A DNA stretch of 64,000 bases from Bradyrhizobium mercantei (GCF_001982635.1 NZ_MKFI01000011.1:62001-126000); one strand, 5' to 3'; positions 31,996 to 41,404 are shown, counted from the first letter of the stretch. Made by a program: numbers and translations. Notes: generated by a model not told the origin, from the sequence alone.

Positions 31996-34317
31996 ATGAG
32001 CGAGACCATTGGCCACCCCGATCCCGGCCTCGATCTATCCGATGGTTTCAAGCCGCACACCTCGCATTGGGGCGTGTTCTCGGCGCGGCTCGGGAAGGCC
32101 GGTCTCGAAGTCCGGCCCTATGGCGGCGATCCCGATCCGAACGGCATCATCAACAACTTCCCCGGCGCGCTGCGCCACCAGGCGCGCATCGGCCAGCCTG
32201 CGATCCGCCGCGGCTGGCTCGAGCGCGGCCCCGGGCCCGACGATCGCCGCGGCCGCGACGAGTTCGTCTCGGTCAGCTGGGAGCAGGCGCTCGACCTGCT
32301 CGGCGGCGAGTTGTCGCGGATTCGCGACACGATCGGTCCCGGCGCGGTGTTCGGCGGCTCCTATGGCTGGTCGAGCGCGGGCCGCTTCCATCACGCGCAG
32401 AGCCAGGTGCATCGTTTCCTCAACATCGCGCTCGGCGGCTATGTCCGCTCGGTGAACACCTATTCCTCCGGCGCGTCCTCGGTGCTGCTGCCGCAGATTC
32501 TCGCCGGCTACGAGGACATCACCAAGCGCAACGTCACCTGGGAGCAGATTGCCTCAGAGACCGACATCGTGCTGGCGTTCGGCGGCATGGCGCTGAAGAA
32601 CTCGATGGTGGCCGGCGGCTCGATCAGCAAGCATGTCGAGCGCGGCGCGATGCAAGCCGCGCACCTGCGCGGCTGCGCGTTCGTGCTGGTCAGCCCGCTG
32701 CGCGACGATCTCCCCGTCGAGGCCGGCGCCGAATGGCTGACGGCGGTGCCCGGCACCGACACCGCGCTGATGCTCGGCATCGTCCACGCCCTCGTCAGCG
32801 AAGGCCTGCACGATCAGGCCTTCCTCGATCGCTACACCGAGGGCTGGCCGGTGTTTCTGCGTTATCTGACCGGCGAGAGCGATGGCCAAGCAAAGAGCGC
32901 CGAATGGGCCGCTTCGATCTGCGGCATCGATGCCGGCACCATCAGGGCGCTCGCGCGTCGGCTTGCCGGGCGGCGCGCGCTGATCACGGTGTCGCATTCG
33001 CTGCAGCGCGCCGAGCATGGCGAGCAGCCGGTGTGGATGGGCATGGTGCTGGCGGCGGCACTCGGCCAGATCGGCCTGCCCGGCGGCGGCTACGCCTATT
33101 CGCTCGGCGCGATCGGCTATTACGGGCGCCGCGTCAACGACGTGCCGGGGCCGACGCTCGGCCAGGGCCGCAACGGCGTCGCCGACTTCATTCCGGTGGC
33201 GCGCATCGCCGACATGCTGCTCAATCCCGGCACCACCTATCGCTACAATGGCGAGACACGGACCTATCCGGATATCCGCCTGGTCTATTGGGCCGGCGGC
33301 AATCCGTTCCACCATCACCAGGACCTCAACCGGCTGCGCAAGGCGTTTGCGCGGCTCGACACGCTGGTCGTGCACGAGCTCGCCTGGACCGCCACCGCGC
33401 GCCACGCCGACATCGTGCTGCCCTCGACGATGACGCTGGAACGCGAGGACATCGGCTATTCCACCAACGATCCCTTGATGGTCGCGATGCACCGCATCGC
33501 CGAGCCGTTCGGGCTCGCGCGCGACGATTTTGACATCTTCGCCGACCTCGCCGAGCGTCTCGGCGCCCGTGAGCCCTTCACCGAGGGGCGCACGTCGCGG
33601 CAATGGCTGGAACATCTCTACGAGCCGACCCGCAAGGCGCTCGCCGCGCGCGGGCTCGAAGCGCCCGGCTTCGACGAGTTCTGGGCGCGCGGCAGCCTGG
33701 TGGTGCCGCAGCATCTCGACGACGGCGGCTCGCTGCGCCGCTTCCGCGAGGATCCCGTGGCGCGGCCGCTGCCGACGCGAAGCGGCCGCATCGAGATATT
33801 CTCGCAGAAGATTGCGGATCACGGCGATGCCGATTGCCCCGGCCATCCGGTCTGGCTTGCGAAGACCGATACGCCCAAGCCTGACTCGCCGTGCTATCTC
33901 GTCGCCAACCAGCCGGTGACGCGCCTGCACAGCCAGCTCGATTTCGGCGGGCACTCGCTCGACGCCAAGCATCGCGGCCGCGAGGTCGCACGGATGAACC
34001 CGCGCGATGCGGCGGCGCGCGGCATCGCCGACGGCGACATCATCCGCATCTTCAATTCGCGCGGAGCATGTCTGGCCGCGGTGCATGTCACCGACGGCAT
34101 CGCGCCCGGCGTTGTGCAGCTGCCGACCGGCGCCTGGTACGACCCGATGGACCCCGAGGACGAGGCGCCGCTCTGCGTCCACGGCAATCCGAACGTGCTG
34201 ACGCGCGACATCGGCACGTCATCCTTCGCGCAGGGCTGCACCGGGCAGCTCACGACCGTCGAGGTCGAGCGCTTCAACGGCAACCTGCCGCCGATTAGGG
34301 CGTTCGATCCGGCGTAG
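31996..34317 (+). CDS. DMSO-reductase-family molybdoenzyme (BisC/TorA-like)
   Basis: The 773-residue protein is a bis-MGD enzyme reducing S- or N-oxides such as biotin sulfoxide, DMSO or TMAO. The Mo-ligand serine matches S127 in YGWSSAGRFHHAQSQ, corresponding to YGWKSPG of the Rhodobacter enzyme. No N-terminal Cys cluster for [4Fe-4S] is present, as in type III enzymes. The MGD pocket motif (LVYWAGGNPFHHHQDLNRLRKA) and C-terminal domain (VANQPVTRLHSQLDFG) are intact. There is no Tat signal, so it is probably cytoplasmic, like BisC. GAGGAC lies upstream of the ATG. The substrate is not settled by sequence. Confidence 0.9.
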   Translation: MSETIGHPDPGLDLSDGFKPHTSHWGVFSARLGKAGLEVRPYGGDPDPNGIINNFPGALRHQARIGQPAIRRGWLERGPGPDDRRGRDEFVSVSWEQALDLLGGELSRIRDTIGPGAVFGGSYGWSSAGRFHHAQSQVHRFLNIALGGYVRSVNTYSSGASSVLLPQILAGYEDITKRNVTWEQIASETDIVLAFGGMALKNSMVAGGSISKHVERGAMQAAHLRGCAFVLVSPLRDDLPVEAGAEWLTAVPGTDTALMLGIVHALVSEGLHDQAFLDRYTEGWPVFLRYLTGESDGQAKSAEWAASICGIDAGTIRALARRLAGRRALITVSHSLQRAEHGEQPVWMGMVLAAALGQIGLPGGGYAYSLGAIGYYGRRVNDVPGPTLGQGRNGVADFIPVARIADMLLNPGTTYRYNGETRTYPDIRLVYWAGGNPFHHHQDLNRLRKAFARLDTLVVHELAWTATARHADIVLPSTMTLEREDIGYSTNDPLMVAMHRIAEPFGLARDDFDIFADLAERLGAREPFTEGRTSRQWLEHLYEPTRKALAARGLEAPGFDEFWARGSLVVPQHLDDGGSLRRFREDPVARPLPTRSGRIEIFSQKIADHGDADCPGHPVWLAKTDTPKPDSPCYLVANQPVTRLHSQLDFGGHSLDAKHRGREVARMNPRDAAARGIADGDIIRIFNSRGACLAAVHVTDGIAPGVVQLPTGAWYDPMDPEDEAPLCVHGNPNVLTRDIGTSSFAQGCTGQLTTVEVERFNGNLPPIRAFDPA

Positions 34318-34320
34318 AGC

Positions 34321-34351
34321 ATGATCCGACGGGGCTCCCGGCCGGATCACG
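34321..34351. terminator. Hairpin after the molybdoenzyme gene
   Basis: TGATCCG and CGGATCA form a short stem, close to the GCATGATCCG repeat type at 1875-1896. It starts a few bases after the stop codon. There is no clear T run. Confidence 0.35.
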
Positions 34352-34435
34352 AATAAATCATCGCTGGGCGCTGGATGGCGCCCAACCGTTCGGCTACGGC
34401 ATCGCGAGATCGCCCCTGATATCGGACCCGCTGAG

Positions 34436-35476
34436 ATGCACCTGAAAGCCCTGTTTTTTGCCGTCGCCGCGACCGTCGCGCTCGGTTCGTCCAGCGCCTT
34501 GGCGCAATCGGCCGCCGAGCCGGCCTATGGACCGGAGTTGCAGGGTTTCGAATATCCCTATCCGGTGCAGCATTATCGCTTCAGCTCGCAGGGGCAGGAG
34601 CTCGACATGGCCTATCTCGACGTCAAGCCGGCGACGCCGAACGGGCAGACCGCGGTGCTGCTGCACGGCAAGAATTTCTGTGCCGCGACCTGGGACGGCA
34701 CCATCAAGGCGCTCAGCGGCGCCGGCTATCGCGTGATCGCGATGGACCAGATCGGCTTCTGCAAATCCAGTAAGCCGGAACGCTATCAGTTCACCTTCCA
34801 GCAGCTCGCCGGCAACAGCCGCGCACTGCTCGCCTCCCTCGGCATCGAGCGCTCGGTCATGGTCGGCCATTCGACCGGCGGAATGCTCGCGATGCGCTAC
34901 GCGCTGATGTATCCGGACGCCACCGACCGCCTGGTGCTGGTCGATCCGATCGGGCTGGAGGACTGGAAGGCCAAGGGCGTGCCGTGGCTCAGCCTCGACG
35001 GCTGGATGCAGCGTGAGACGCGCGTCACCGCCGACAGCATCCGCGCCTATGAGCGCGCCACCTACTATGCCGACACCTGGGATCCGTCCTACGAGGTGTG
35101 GGTGCAGATGCTGGCCGGCATGTATCGCGGCGAGGGCCGCGCCGCCGTGGCGTCGAGCTCGGCGCGGCTCTACGACATGATCGCGACCCAGCCGGTGTTC
35201 TACGAATTCGAGCAGATCAAGCCGCCGACGCTATTGTTCGTCGGCGACAAGGACACCACCGCGATCGGCAAGGACACCGCGCCGCCGGAGCTTCGCAAGA
35301 CGCTCGGCAATTATCCGGTGCTCGGCAAGGAGGCGGTGAAGCGGATTCCGCATGCGCAGCTGATCGAATTCCCCGATCTCGGCCATTCGCCGCAGATCCA
35401 GGCGCCCGCGCGCTTCCACGAGGCGCTGCTCGGCTGGCTGCAGCATCCGGAGACCGGCGCGACGCTGGTCAAATAA
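34436..35476 (+). CDS. Exported alpha/beta hydrolase
   Basis: The 346-residue protein has a Sec signal (ALFFAVAATVALGSSSALA, cut near AQSAA) and an alpha/beta-hydrolase core. The oxyanion loop is LLHGKNF and the nucleophile S146 lies in VGHSTGGML. The acid Asp is in LFVGDKDTT and the base His in DLGHSP. The cap contains WYPD/WDPSYEVW-type aromatic residues. It may cleave esters or lactones in the periplasm. It is followed 46 bases later by the PhzF-like gene on the same strand, so both may share a transcript. Confidence 0.85.
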   Translation: MHLKALFFAVAATVALGSSSALAQSAAEPAYGPELQGFEYPYPVQHYRFSSQGQELDMAYLDVKPATPNGQTAVLLHGKNFCAATWDGTIKALSGAGYRVIAMDQIGFCKSSKPERYQFTFQQLAGNSRALLASLGIERSVMVGHSTGGMLAMRYALMYPDATDRLVLVDPIGLEDWKAKGVPWLSLDGWMQRETRVTADSIRAYERATYYADTWDPSYEVWVQMLAGMYRGEGRAAVASSSARLYDMIATQPVFYEFEQIKPPTLLFVGDKDTTAIGKDTAPPELRKTLGNYPVLGKEAVKRIPHAQLIEFPDLGHSPQIQAPARFHEALLGWLQHPETGATLVK

Positions 35477-35522
35477 GGGCCGCGCGAGAGGTTCAGGGCA
35501 AGGCACTTCGGGGAACGACATC

Positions 35523-36392
35523 ATGACGACAGCCGAACTGGTCAGCGTGTTCACGGTGGATGGGCAGGGCGGCAATCCCTGTCCGATCGTGGTGGATGCG
35601 CGAGGCATGAGCGCGTCCGAGATGCAGGACGTCGCCCGCCGCCACGGTCACGAGTCCGGCTTCGTCCTGCCGGCCGAGAGCGACGATTTCGACGCGACGT
35701 TCCGCTTCTTCGTGCCGAACCACGAAATGGAAATGTGCGGCCACGCCACCATCGGCGCGCTCTGGCTGCTGGCGCGCCACGGCAAGCTGGGAGGCGATAC
35801 GATCCGGATCTCGACCCGCAGCGGTCCCGTCACCGGCTTCATCAGCCGCGATGGTCTCGGCGAGCCCCGTGTCGAGATCACCCAGCCGGCCGGCAAGACC
35901 GTTCCGCTGACTGCGAGCCAGCGCGACGACGTGCTGCGCGCGCTCGCGATCGGGCCGGATGCGATCGGCGCGGCAACGCCGTGCAATGCGGTCACCTCGC
36001 GGATCAAGACCTTGATCCCGATGCGCTCTCCCGAGGCGCTGAATGCGCTCGATCCGGTGGCCCAGGATGTCGAGGCGGTCTGCCGCCGGATCGGATCGAC
36101 CGGGCTCTATCCGTTCGCGGTGATCGATCGGGAGGCGCGCCTGTTCGAGGCGCGGCAATTCCCGCGCTCGTCCGGTTATCGGGAAGATGCCGCAACCGGC
36201 ATCGCGGCCGCCGCGCTGGCCTTCGGACTGCTCGATAGCGGTCTGGTCGCGCCGAATGACGAGGAGATCCGGATCCTGCAGGGCAGGGCGATGGGGCGCC
36301 TGTCGGAGATTCGCGTCCGCATCGGCTTCGCCGGCGGCCGTCCGGTCGGCTGCCTGCTCGGCGGCAATGTCGAGCTGATTGCGGCACACTGA
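35523..36392 (+). CDS. PhzF-family isomerase
   Basis: The 289-residue protein matches the PhzF/diaminopimelate-epimerase-like fold. The catalytic Glu is E44 (HGHESGFVLP), with the MCGHATIGALWLL motif of the first domain and the second-domain GYREDAATGIAAAALAFGL. PhzF catalyses a 1,5-hydrogen shift in phenazine synthesis, but most homologues, including lone ones like this, have unknown substrates. There are no phenazine genes nearby. It is downstream of and collinear with an exported hydrolase. Confidence 0.87.
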   Translation: MTTAELVSVFTVDGQGGNPCPIVVDARGMSASEMQDVARRHGHESGFVLPAESDDFDATFRFFVPNHEMEMCGHATIGALWLLARHGKLGGDTIRISTRSGPVTGFISRDGLGEPRVEITQPAGKTVPLTASQRDDVLRALAIGPDAIGAATPCNAVTSRIKTLIPMRSPEALNALDPVAQDVEAVCRRIGSTGLYPFAVIDREARLFEARQFPRSSGYREDAATGIAAAALAFGLLDSGLVAPNDEEIRILQGRAMGRLSEIRVRIGFAGGRPVGCLLGGNVELIAAH

Positions 36393-36443
36393 AATCAGCG
36401 GCTTTCGCCCGGCCGCTCGAGGCGCCGGTTCTGCAAGGACAGT

Positions 36444-36956
36444 CTAGCCCTGCTCGGCGCCCCTCTTGGTGCGCTCCCGCGCGCTGGCGTGCAGCGGCGA
36501 TGATCGCCGGGCGCCGGGGCCGGGATGCACATGGACGTGCTTGGCGCTCAGCGGTTCGCCGCATTCCGAGCAGACCATCACGGGATCGAACATCTTCCCG
36601 CAGCTCTTGTGTTCGTGCAGCAGCGGCCGGCCGCGCGCATCGACCATGTGGATGTTGCCCCAGTGCACGATCGACATGATGATCGGGTAGAGGTCGAGGC
36701 CCTTCGCCGTCAGGATGTATTCGTAGCGCTTCGGCGCTTCCTGATAGGGAATCTTGCGCAGCACGCCGAAGCGCACCAGCTTCTTCAGCCGGTCGGCGAG
36801 CAGATGCCGGGTGATGCCGAGCGACGCCTGGAAGTCATCGAACCTGCGGATGCGCAGAAAGCATTCGCGCAGGATCAACAGGCTCCAGCGGTCGCCGATC
36901 ACGGCCACGGTGCGGGCGAGTGAGCACGGCTCCTCCTCGAGGGCATCCCATTTCAT
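36444..36956 (-). CDS. HxlR-family regulator
   Basis: The 170-residue protein has the HxlR winged helix (CSLARTVAVIGDRWSLLILRECFL, then FDDFQASLGITRHLLADRLKKLVRFGVLRK). The C-terminus adds a Cys motif (SCGKMFDP, CSECGEPL) that may form a zinc ribbon or sense thiols, and a basic tail. A 17-bp operator occurs once over its own promoter and once in the divergent catabolic-operon promoter, so it very likely controls both. The inducer is unknown, possibly the operon's substrate or its CoA ester. Confidence 0.88.
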   Translation of the reverse strand: MKWDALEEEPCSLARTVAVIGDRWSLLILRECFLRIRRFDDFQASLGITRHLLADRLKKLVRFGVLRKIPYQEAPKRYEYILTAKGLDLYPIIMSIVHWGNIHMVDARGRPLLHEHKSCGKMFDPVMVCSECGEPLSAKHVHVHPGPGARRSSPLHASARERTKRGAEQG

Positions 36957-36993
36957 CGGCGTCTCCTGCGGTCAGCGGCATCGTCGCAAATCA

Positions 36994-37023
36994 AATTCTA
37001 AAACAGAACTTACATCATTTCAA
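36994..37023 (-). promoter_or_regulatory. HxlR-gene promoter with operator
   Basis: On the minus strand, -35 TTGAAA (37018-37023) and -10 TAGAAT (36995-37000) are 17 bases apart. AATTCTAAAACAGAACT (36994-37010, plus-strand reading) overlaps the -10 and matches 15 of 17 bases of the operator at 37081-37097. Confidence 0.75.
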
Positions 37024-37075
37024 TAGGATGCCTGAAAGTCGGCCGCTTGCCGGCGATTGCATGACAAATATCATA

Positions 37076-37103
37076 TTGACAGTTCTAAAATAGAACTTAT
37101 GGT
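37076..37103 (+). promoter_or_regulatory. Catabolic-operon promoter with operator in the spacer
   Basis: -35 TTGACA (37076-37081) and -10 TATGGT (37098-37103) are 16 bases apart. AGTTCTAAAATAGAACT (37081-37097), two 7-bp arms around AAA, fills the spacer exactly, a classic repressor position. Its near twin lies in the HxlR promoter. Confidence 0.78.
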
Positions 37104-37163
37104 CCAGCCACGATCAACCCGGCCAGGCAAATGGCCGCCGACAATCGAAGGGAAGGGCGTTCC

Positions 37164-37802
37164 ATGGCTGCTCCGCTCAAGGTCGAGTTCCACTTCGATT
37201 TCGGAAGTCCGAACGCCTATCTCGCCGAGCTTGCGCTGCCGGGGATCGAGAAGCGCACCGGCGTGAAGTTCGACTACATCCCGGTGCTGCTCGGCGGCGT
37301 CTACAAGGCGACCGGCAACATGTCGCCCGGCGAATCCCTGCGAGGCATCAAGAACAAGCCGGAGTACAACGCGCTCGAGACCGAGCGCTTCCTGCGCCGC
37401 TACAACATCACGACGTTCAAGACGAACCCGTTCTTCCCGGTCAACACGCTGATGCTGATGCGCGGCGTCGTCGCTGCCGATTTCGAGGGGCTGTTCGAGC
37501 CGTATTTCCGCGCCGCCTATCACCACATGTGGTCCGAGCCCAAGAAGATGGACGATCCGCAGGTGTTCCGCGAGGCGTTCCTTTCGTCCGGCCTCGATAT
37601 CGACCGCATCATCGCCCGCGCGCAGCAGGACGAGGTGAAGAAGAAGCTGATCGACAACACCAGCAACGCGGTGGCGCGCGGCTCGTTCGGCTCGCCGACC
37701 TTCTTTGTCGGTGACGAGATCTTCTTCGGCAAGGATCGCTTGAGCGAGGTCGAGGAAGAGATCGTGGCGCAGCTGGCCGCGAGGCAGCGCAAGACCGCCT
37801 GA
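37164..37802 (+). CDS. 2-hydroxychromene-2-carboxylate isomerase family (DsbA fold)
   Basis: The 212-residue protein belongs to the HCCA isomerase/DsbA-like family. The family uses glutathione to isomerise aromatic side-chain intermediates, as in naphthalene catabolism. The active-site region VEFHFDFGSPNAYLAE has Ser at the DsbA cysteine position, typical of the isomerases, and the C-terminal cis-Pro loop GSFGSPTFFVGDE is conserved. GGGAAGGGCG precedes the ATG, so 37164 is preferred. It is the first gene of the operon under the HxlR operator. A role in thiol-dependent ring or dienol isomerisation is inferred. Confidence 0.85.
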   Translation: MAAPLKVEFHFDFGSPNAYLAELALPGIEKRTGVKFDYIPVLLGGVYKATGNMSPGESLRGIKNKPEYNALETERFLRRYNITTFKTNPFFPVNTLMLMRGVVAADFEGLFEPYFRAAYHHMWSEPKKMDDPQVFREAFLSSGLDIDRIIARAQQDEVKKKLIDNTSNAVARGSFGSPTFFVGDEIFFGKDRLSEVEEEIVAQLAARQRKTA

Positions 37803-37873
37803 TTCAAGGCCGCCTCAGCGGGAGTGTCTCAAGACAACAATCAAGCCCGAAGGGCTGATGCAGGGAGGTTGCA

Positions 37874-39421
37874 GTGCTGGCGACGACGCAGGTGATTGAG
37901 GGAAGTGTGGAAGGCTTGCCGAACCGCATCCACGAGGTGATCAATCACTACGTCGTGGCGACGCCGGATCATCCGGCGCTGATCGACGACACGATGCGGC
38001 TGACTTATCGCGAGCTCGATCAAGCGGTCGATCGCGTCGCCGCCGCGTTGCAGACGCTCGGCATCCGTGCCGGCGACCGCATGATGATCGTGAGTGAGAA
38101 TTCGATTCCGCTGGCCTGCCTGCTGCTGGCGGCAAGCCGGCTCGACGTCTGGTCGATCGTGGTCAATCCGCGGCTGTCGCCGCGCGAGCTGGATCAGATC
38201 AGGGATCACAGCGGCGCCCGCCGCGTGCTGCTGACCGCCGACGTGTCGCAGGAGGCGGCCGCGCATGCCGCGCGTTACGAGGCCACCGTTCAGGATGTGG
38301 GCCCGCTCCGCAACGTCGCCGTCACCGCCCTGAACCTGGCAACGGTTGCCGAGCCGGTCGAGGCCGACGGTGCCAACCAGGTCGCGGTTCTGATCTATAC
38401 GTCCGGCACCACGGGCACGCCGAAGGGCGTGATGCTGACCCATCGCAACCTCCTGTTCAGCGCCCGCGGCACTGCGGCCTTCCGCAAGATGGCGGCCGAT
38501 GACGTGCAATATTGCGTGCTGCCGATCTCGCATATCGTCGGCATCTCGCTGCTGACGATGACCTTGATGGTCGGTGCCACCGTGCGCCTCGTCGCCAAGT
38601 ATGATCCGGCTGCGCTGGTCAAGGCGATGGCCGAGGAGGGCATCACGATCCTCAACGGCGTGCCCGCGACCTATCAGCGCCTGCTCGAATACCGCCGCAA
38701 TGCCGGGCTGCCGAAGCTCGATCGCGGCCGGTTGCGGGTGATCTCGGTGGCCGGCGCGCCGCTCGATCTCGAACTCAAAACCCGTGTCGAACAGGAGCTC
38801 GGGCTGCCGCTCCTCAATGGCTACGGCATCACGGAATGCTCGCCGGGTATCTCGGGCGTCCGGCCTGACAATCCGCGGGCGGACCACGCGGTCGGAACTG
38901 TCATGCCCGGCCTCGAGGCCAAGCTGGTCGGCCGTGACCTCAAGCCGGTCGCCGACGGAGAGGTCGGCGAGCTCCATGTTCGCGGCCCGAACGTGATGCG
39001 CGGGTACTACCGGGCGCCCGATCTGACCGCCAAGGCGATCGATCCTGACGGCTGGTTCAACACCGGCGATCTCGCTCGCTTCCAGGATGGCGCGCTCTAC
39101 ATTGTCGGGCGGACCAAGGAGATGATCATCCGCTCCGGGTTCAACGTCTATCCGGCCGAGATCGAGGCGGTGCTGAGCACGCATGATGCTGTGGTGCAAT
39201 GCGCCGTGGTCGGCCGGCCGGTCGAGGGCAATGAGGAGGTCATTGCCTTCGTGCAGCTGATCAAGGGATCGAAGGTCACGGTAGCGGACCTGATGGCCCA
39301 TGTTGCTCCGCAACTGACCTCGTACAAGCGCCCGTCGGAGATTATCCTGATGGACGCGCTGCCCGCGACGTCGACGGGCAAGCTATTGAAGCACAAGCTG
39401 GCGGAGTCGCTGCGCAGCTGA
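37874..39421 (+). CDS. Acyl-CoA synthetase (AMP-forming)
   Basis: The 515-residue protein activates a carboxylic acid to its CoA thioester with ATP. The P-loop IYTSGTTGTPKGVMLTHRN, the GYGITECSPG motif and the YRAPDLTAKAIDPDGWFNTGDLARFQDGALYIVGR-type A8 region are intact, with K in TSTGKLLKHKL at the C-terminus. It resembles feruloyl- or medium-chain-type ligases. GTG start with AGGGAGG upstream. Second gene of the operon. It probably primes the unknown substrate for the downstream beta-oxidation-type steps. Confidence 0.9.
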   Translation: MLATTQVIEGSVEGLPNRIHEVINHYVVATPDHPALIDDTMRLTYRELDQAVDRVAAALQTLGIRAGDRMMIVSENSIPLACLLLAASRLDVWSIVVNPRLSPRELDQIRDHSGARRVLLTADVSQEAAAHAARYEATVQDVGPLRNVAVTALNLATVAEPVEADGANQVAVLIYTSGTTGTPKGVMLTHRNLLFSARGTAAFRKMAADDVQYCVLPISHIVGISLLTMTLMVGATVRLVAKYDPAALVKAMAEEGITILNGVPATYQRLLEYRRNAGLPKLDRGRLRVISVAGAPLDLELKTRVEQELGLPLLNGYGITECSPGISGVRPDNPRADHAVGTVMPGLEAKLVGRDLKPVADGEVGELHVRGPNVMRGYYRAPDLTAKAIDPDGWFNTGDLARFQDGALYIVGRTKEMIIRSGFNVYPAEIEAVLSTHDAVVQCAVVGRPVEGNEEVIAFVQLIKGSKVTVADLMAHVAPQLTSYKRPSEIILMDALPATSTGKLLKHKLAESLRS

Positions 39422-39472
39422 GGTTGCGCTGCCGCCGCAAGCCAGTTCACTCAAACAGAACCGGAGTACACC

Positions 39473-40210
39473 ATGCAGAAGAGAAACAGGACGGTGGCCG
39501 TCATTGGTGCCGGTGACTTCATCGGCGGCGAGATCGCCAAGAAGTTCGCCAGCGAGGGCTTCACGATCTTCGCCGGCCGCCGCAACGGCGACAAGCTCGC
39601 GCCGCTGGTCAAGGAGATCGAGGCCGCCGGCGGCGAGATCCATGCGCGCTCGCTCGACGCGCGCAAGGAGGAGGAGATCACCGCTTTCCTCAACGACGCC
39701 GACAAGCATGCGCCGCTGGAGGTCTGCATCTTCAACATCGGCGCCAACGTCAATTTCCCGATCCTCGAGACCACCGAGCGCGTGTTCCGCAAGGTTTGGG
39801 AGATGGCCTGCTACTCCGGCTTCCTGGCCGGGCGCGAGGCGGCGCGGCTGATGACGGCGCGCGGCGAGGGCAACATCTTCTTCACCGGCGCCACCGCGTC
39901 GCTCCGCGGCGGCAGCGGTTATGCCGCCTTTGCCAGCGCCAAGTTCGGCCTGCGTGCCGTGGCGCAGGCGATGGCGCGCGAGCTGGGGCCGAAGAACATC
40001 CATGTCGCGCATCTGATCATCGATTCCGGCGTCGACACCGAATGGGTGCGGCAGCGCCGCATCGAGGCGCTCGGCCCCAACGCGCTCGACAATCCCGATC
40101 TGCTGATGCCGCCGGCCTCGGTCGCCGCGTCTTACTGGCAGCTCTACCAGCAGCCGAAGAGCGCCTGGACCTTCGAGCTGGAAATCCGGCCCTTCGGCGA
40201 GAAGTGGTAG
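39473..40210 (+). CDS. SDR-family oxidoreductase with Phe at the Tyr position (1)
   Basis: The 245-residue protein has an SDR Rossmann fold (VAVIGAGDFIGGEIAKKF). At the usual YxxxK site it has F153-ASA-K157, so the catalytic Tyr is replaced. The C-terminus WTFELEIRPFGEKW is nearly the same as that of the SDR at 47693-48394, so the two are paralogues. I recall this Phe-type subgroup being frequent in actinobacteria and alphaproteobacteria, with no defined substrate. It may bind a CoA ester or act with another proton donor. It follows the ligase in the operon. Confidence 0.82.
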   Translation: MQKRNRTVAVIGAGDFIGGEIAKKFASEGFTIFAGRRNGDKLAPLVKEIEAAGGEIHARSLDARKEEEITAFLNDADKHAPLEVCIFNIGANVNFPILETTERVFRKVWEMACYSGFLAGREAARLMTARGEGNIFFTGATASLRGGSGYAAFASAKFGLRAVAQAMARELGPKNIHVAHLIIDSGVDTEWVRQRRIEALGPNALDNPDLLMPPASVAASYWQLYQQPKSAWTFELEIRPFGEKW

Positions 40211-40222
40211 GGAGCACGGCAG

Positions 40223-41404
40223 ATGGAGCTCGCGCTATCCCCTGAAGATGCGGCGTTTCGCGACGAGGTTCGCGCCTTCATCAAGGACAACTATCCGGCG
40301 GAGATGCGCGTCGCCAATCCGGAGACCGATCTCTCCAAGGAGCAGATGCTGCTGTGGCATCGCATCCTGCATAACAAGGGCTGGATCGCGCCGCTCTGGC
40401 CCAGGGAATATGGCGGGCCCGGCTGGTCGATCACCCGCCGGTTCATCTTCGAGCAGGAGACGACCCGCGCCGGCACGATGCCGCCATTGGCGTTCAGCGT
40501 CACCATGGTCGGCCCGGTCATCTACAGCTTCGGCAACGCGGCGCAGAAAGCGAAGTTCCTGCCGCGCATCCTGTCCGGCGAGGACTGGTGGTGCCAGGGC
40601 TATTCGGAGCCGGGCTCCGGCTCCGACCTTGCCACAGTCCGCACCAAGGCGGTGCGTGACGGCGACCATTACATCGTCAACGGGCACAAGACCTGGACCA
40701 CGCTGGCGCAGCATGCCGACTGGATCTTCTGCCTGGTCCGCACCGATCCCGCGGCCAAGCCGCAGTCGGGCATCTCGTTCCTGTTGATCGACATGAAGTC
40801 GCCGGGCGTCACCGTGCGCCCGATCATCACCATCGACGGCTCGCACGAGGTCAACGACGTCTTCCTCGAAAACGTCCGCGTCCCCGCCGAGAACTTGATC
40901 GGCGAGGAGAACAAGGGCTGGACCTACGCCAAATTCCTGCTCGGCAATGAGCGCACCAGCATGGCCGGCATCGGCCGCTCGACGCGCTATCTCAACCGGC
41001 TGAAGAAGATCGTGAAGGCCGAAATCCCGGAAGACGATCCTGCGCATCTGGAATTCATCAGGGATATAGCCCGCGTCGAGCTCGACGTGCTGGCGTTGGA
41101 GGCGACCGAGCTTCGCGTCGTCGCCCAGATGGCGCGCGGCATCGATCCGGGACCCGCGGCCTCGCTGTTCAAGATCCGCGGCACCGAGATCTTCCAGAAC
41201 ATCACCGAGCTGACGCATCGGGCGATCGGCAATGATGGGCTTGCGATCCGCGAGCATCCGGTCAGCGCCAATCACTTCATGCCGGGCCCTGACTACGGCC
41301 ACACGGCGTCGGAGAAATATCTCAACTCGCGCAAGCTCTCGATCTACGGCGGATCGAACGAGATCCAGCGCAACATCATCGCCAAGGCGGTGCTTGGTCT
41401 CTAG
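40223..41404 (+). CDS. Acyl-CoA dehydrogenase, alpha-type
   Basis: The 393-residue flavoprotein oxidises acyl-CoA to enoyl-CoA. The FAD-binding signature CQGYSEPGSGSDLATVRTKA and C-terminal YGGSNEIQRNIIAKAVLGL are present. At the position of the MCAD catalytic Glu (YEGT) it has Gly, so the base may come from another residue. Immediately downstream lies a second, shorter-type acyl-CoA dehydrogenase; paired subunits of this kind form heteromers in steroid side-chain degradation. Start ATG 40223 is 12 bases past the upstream stop. Confidence 0.9.
   Translation: MELALSPEDAAFRDEVRAFIKDNYPAEMRVANPETDLSKEQMLLWHRILHNKGWIAPLWPREYGGPGWSITRRFIFEQETTRAGTMPPLAFSVTMVGPVIYSFGNAAQKAKFLPRILSGEDWWCQGYSEPGSGSDLATVRTKAVRDGDHYIVNGHKTWTTLAQHADWIFCLVRTDPAAKPQSGISFLLIDMKSPGVTVRPIITIDGSHEVNDVFLENVRVPAENLIGEENKGWTYAKFLLGNERTSMAGIGRSTRYLNRLKKIVKAEIPEDDPAHLEFIRDIARVELDVLALEATELRVVAQMARGIDPGPAASLFKIRGTEIFQNITELTHRAIGNDGLAIREHPVSANHFMPGPDYGHTASEKYLNSRKLSIYGGSNEIQRNIIAKAVLGL

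Noticed and set aside
35523..36392. Phenazine biosynthesis from the PhzF-like gene
   Set aside because: No phzA/B, phzD, phzE or phzG homologue is in the window. Lone PhzF-like proteins are common and mostly unassigned.
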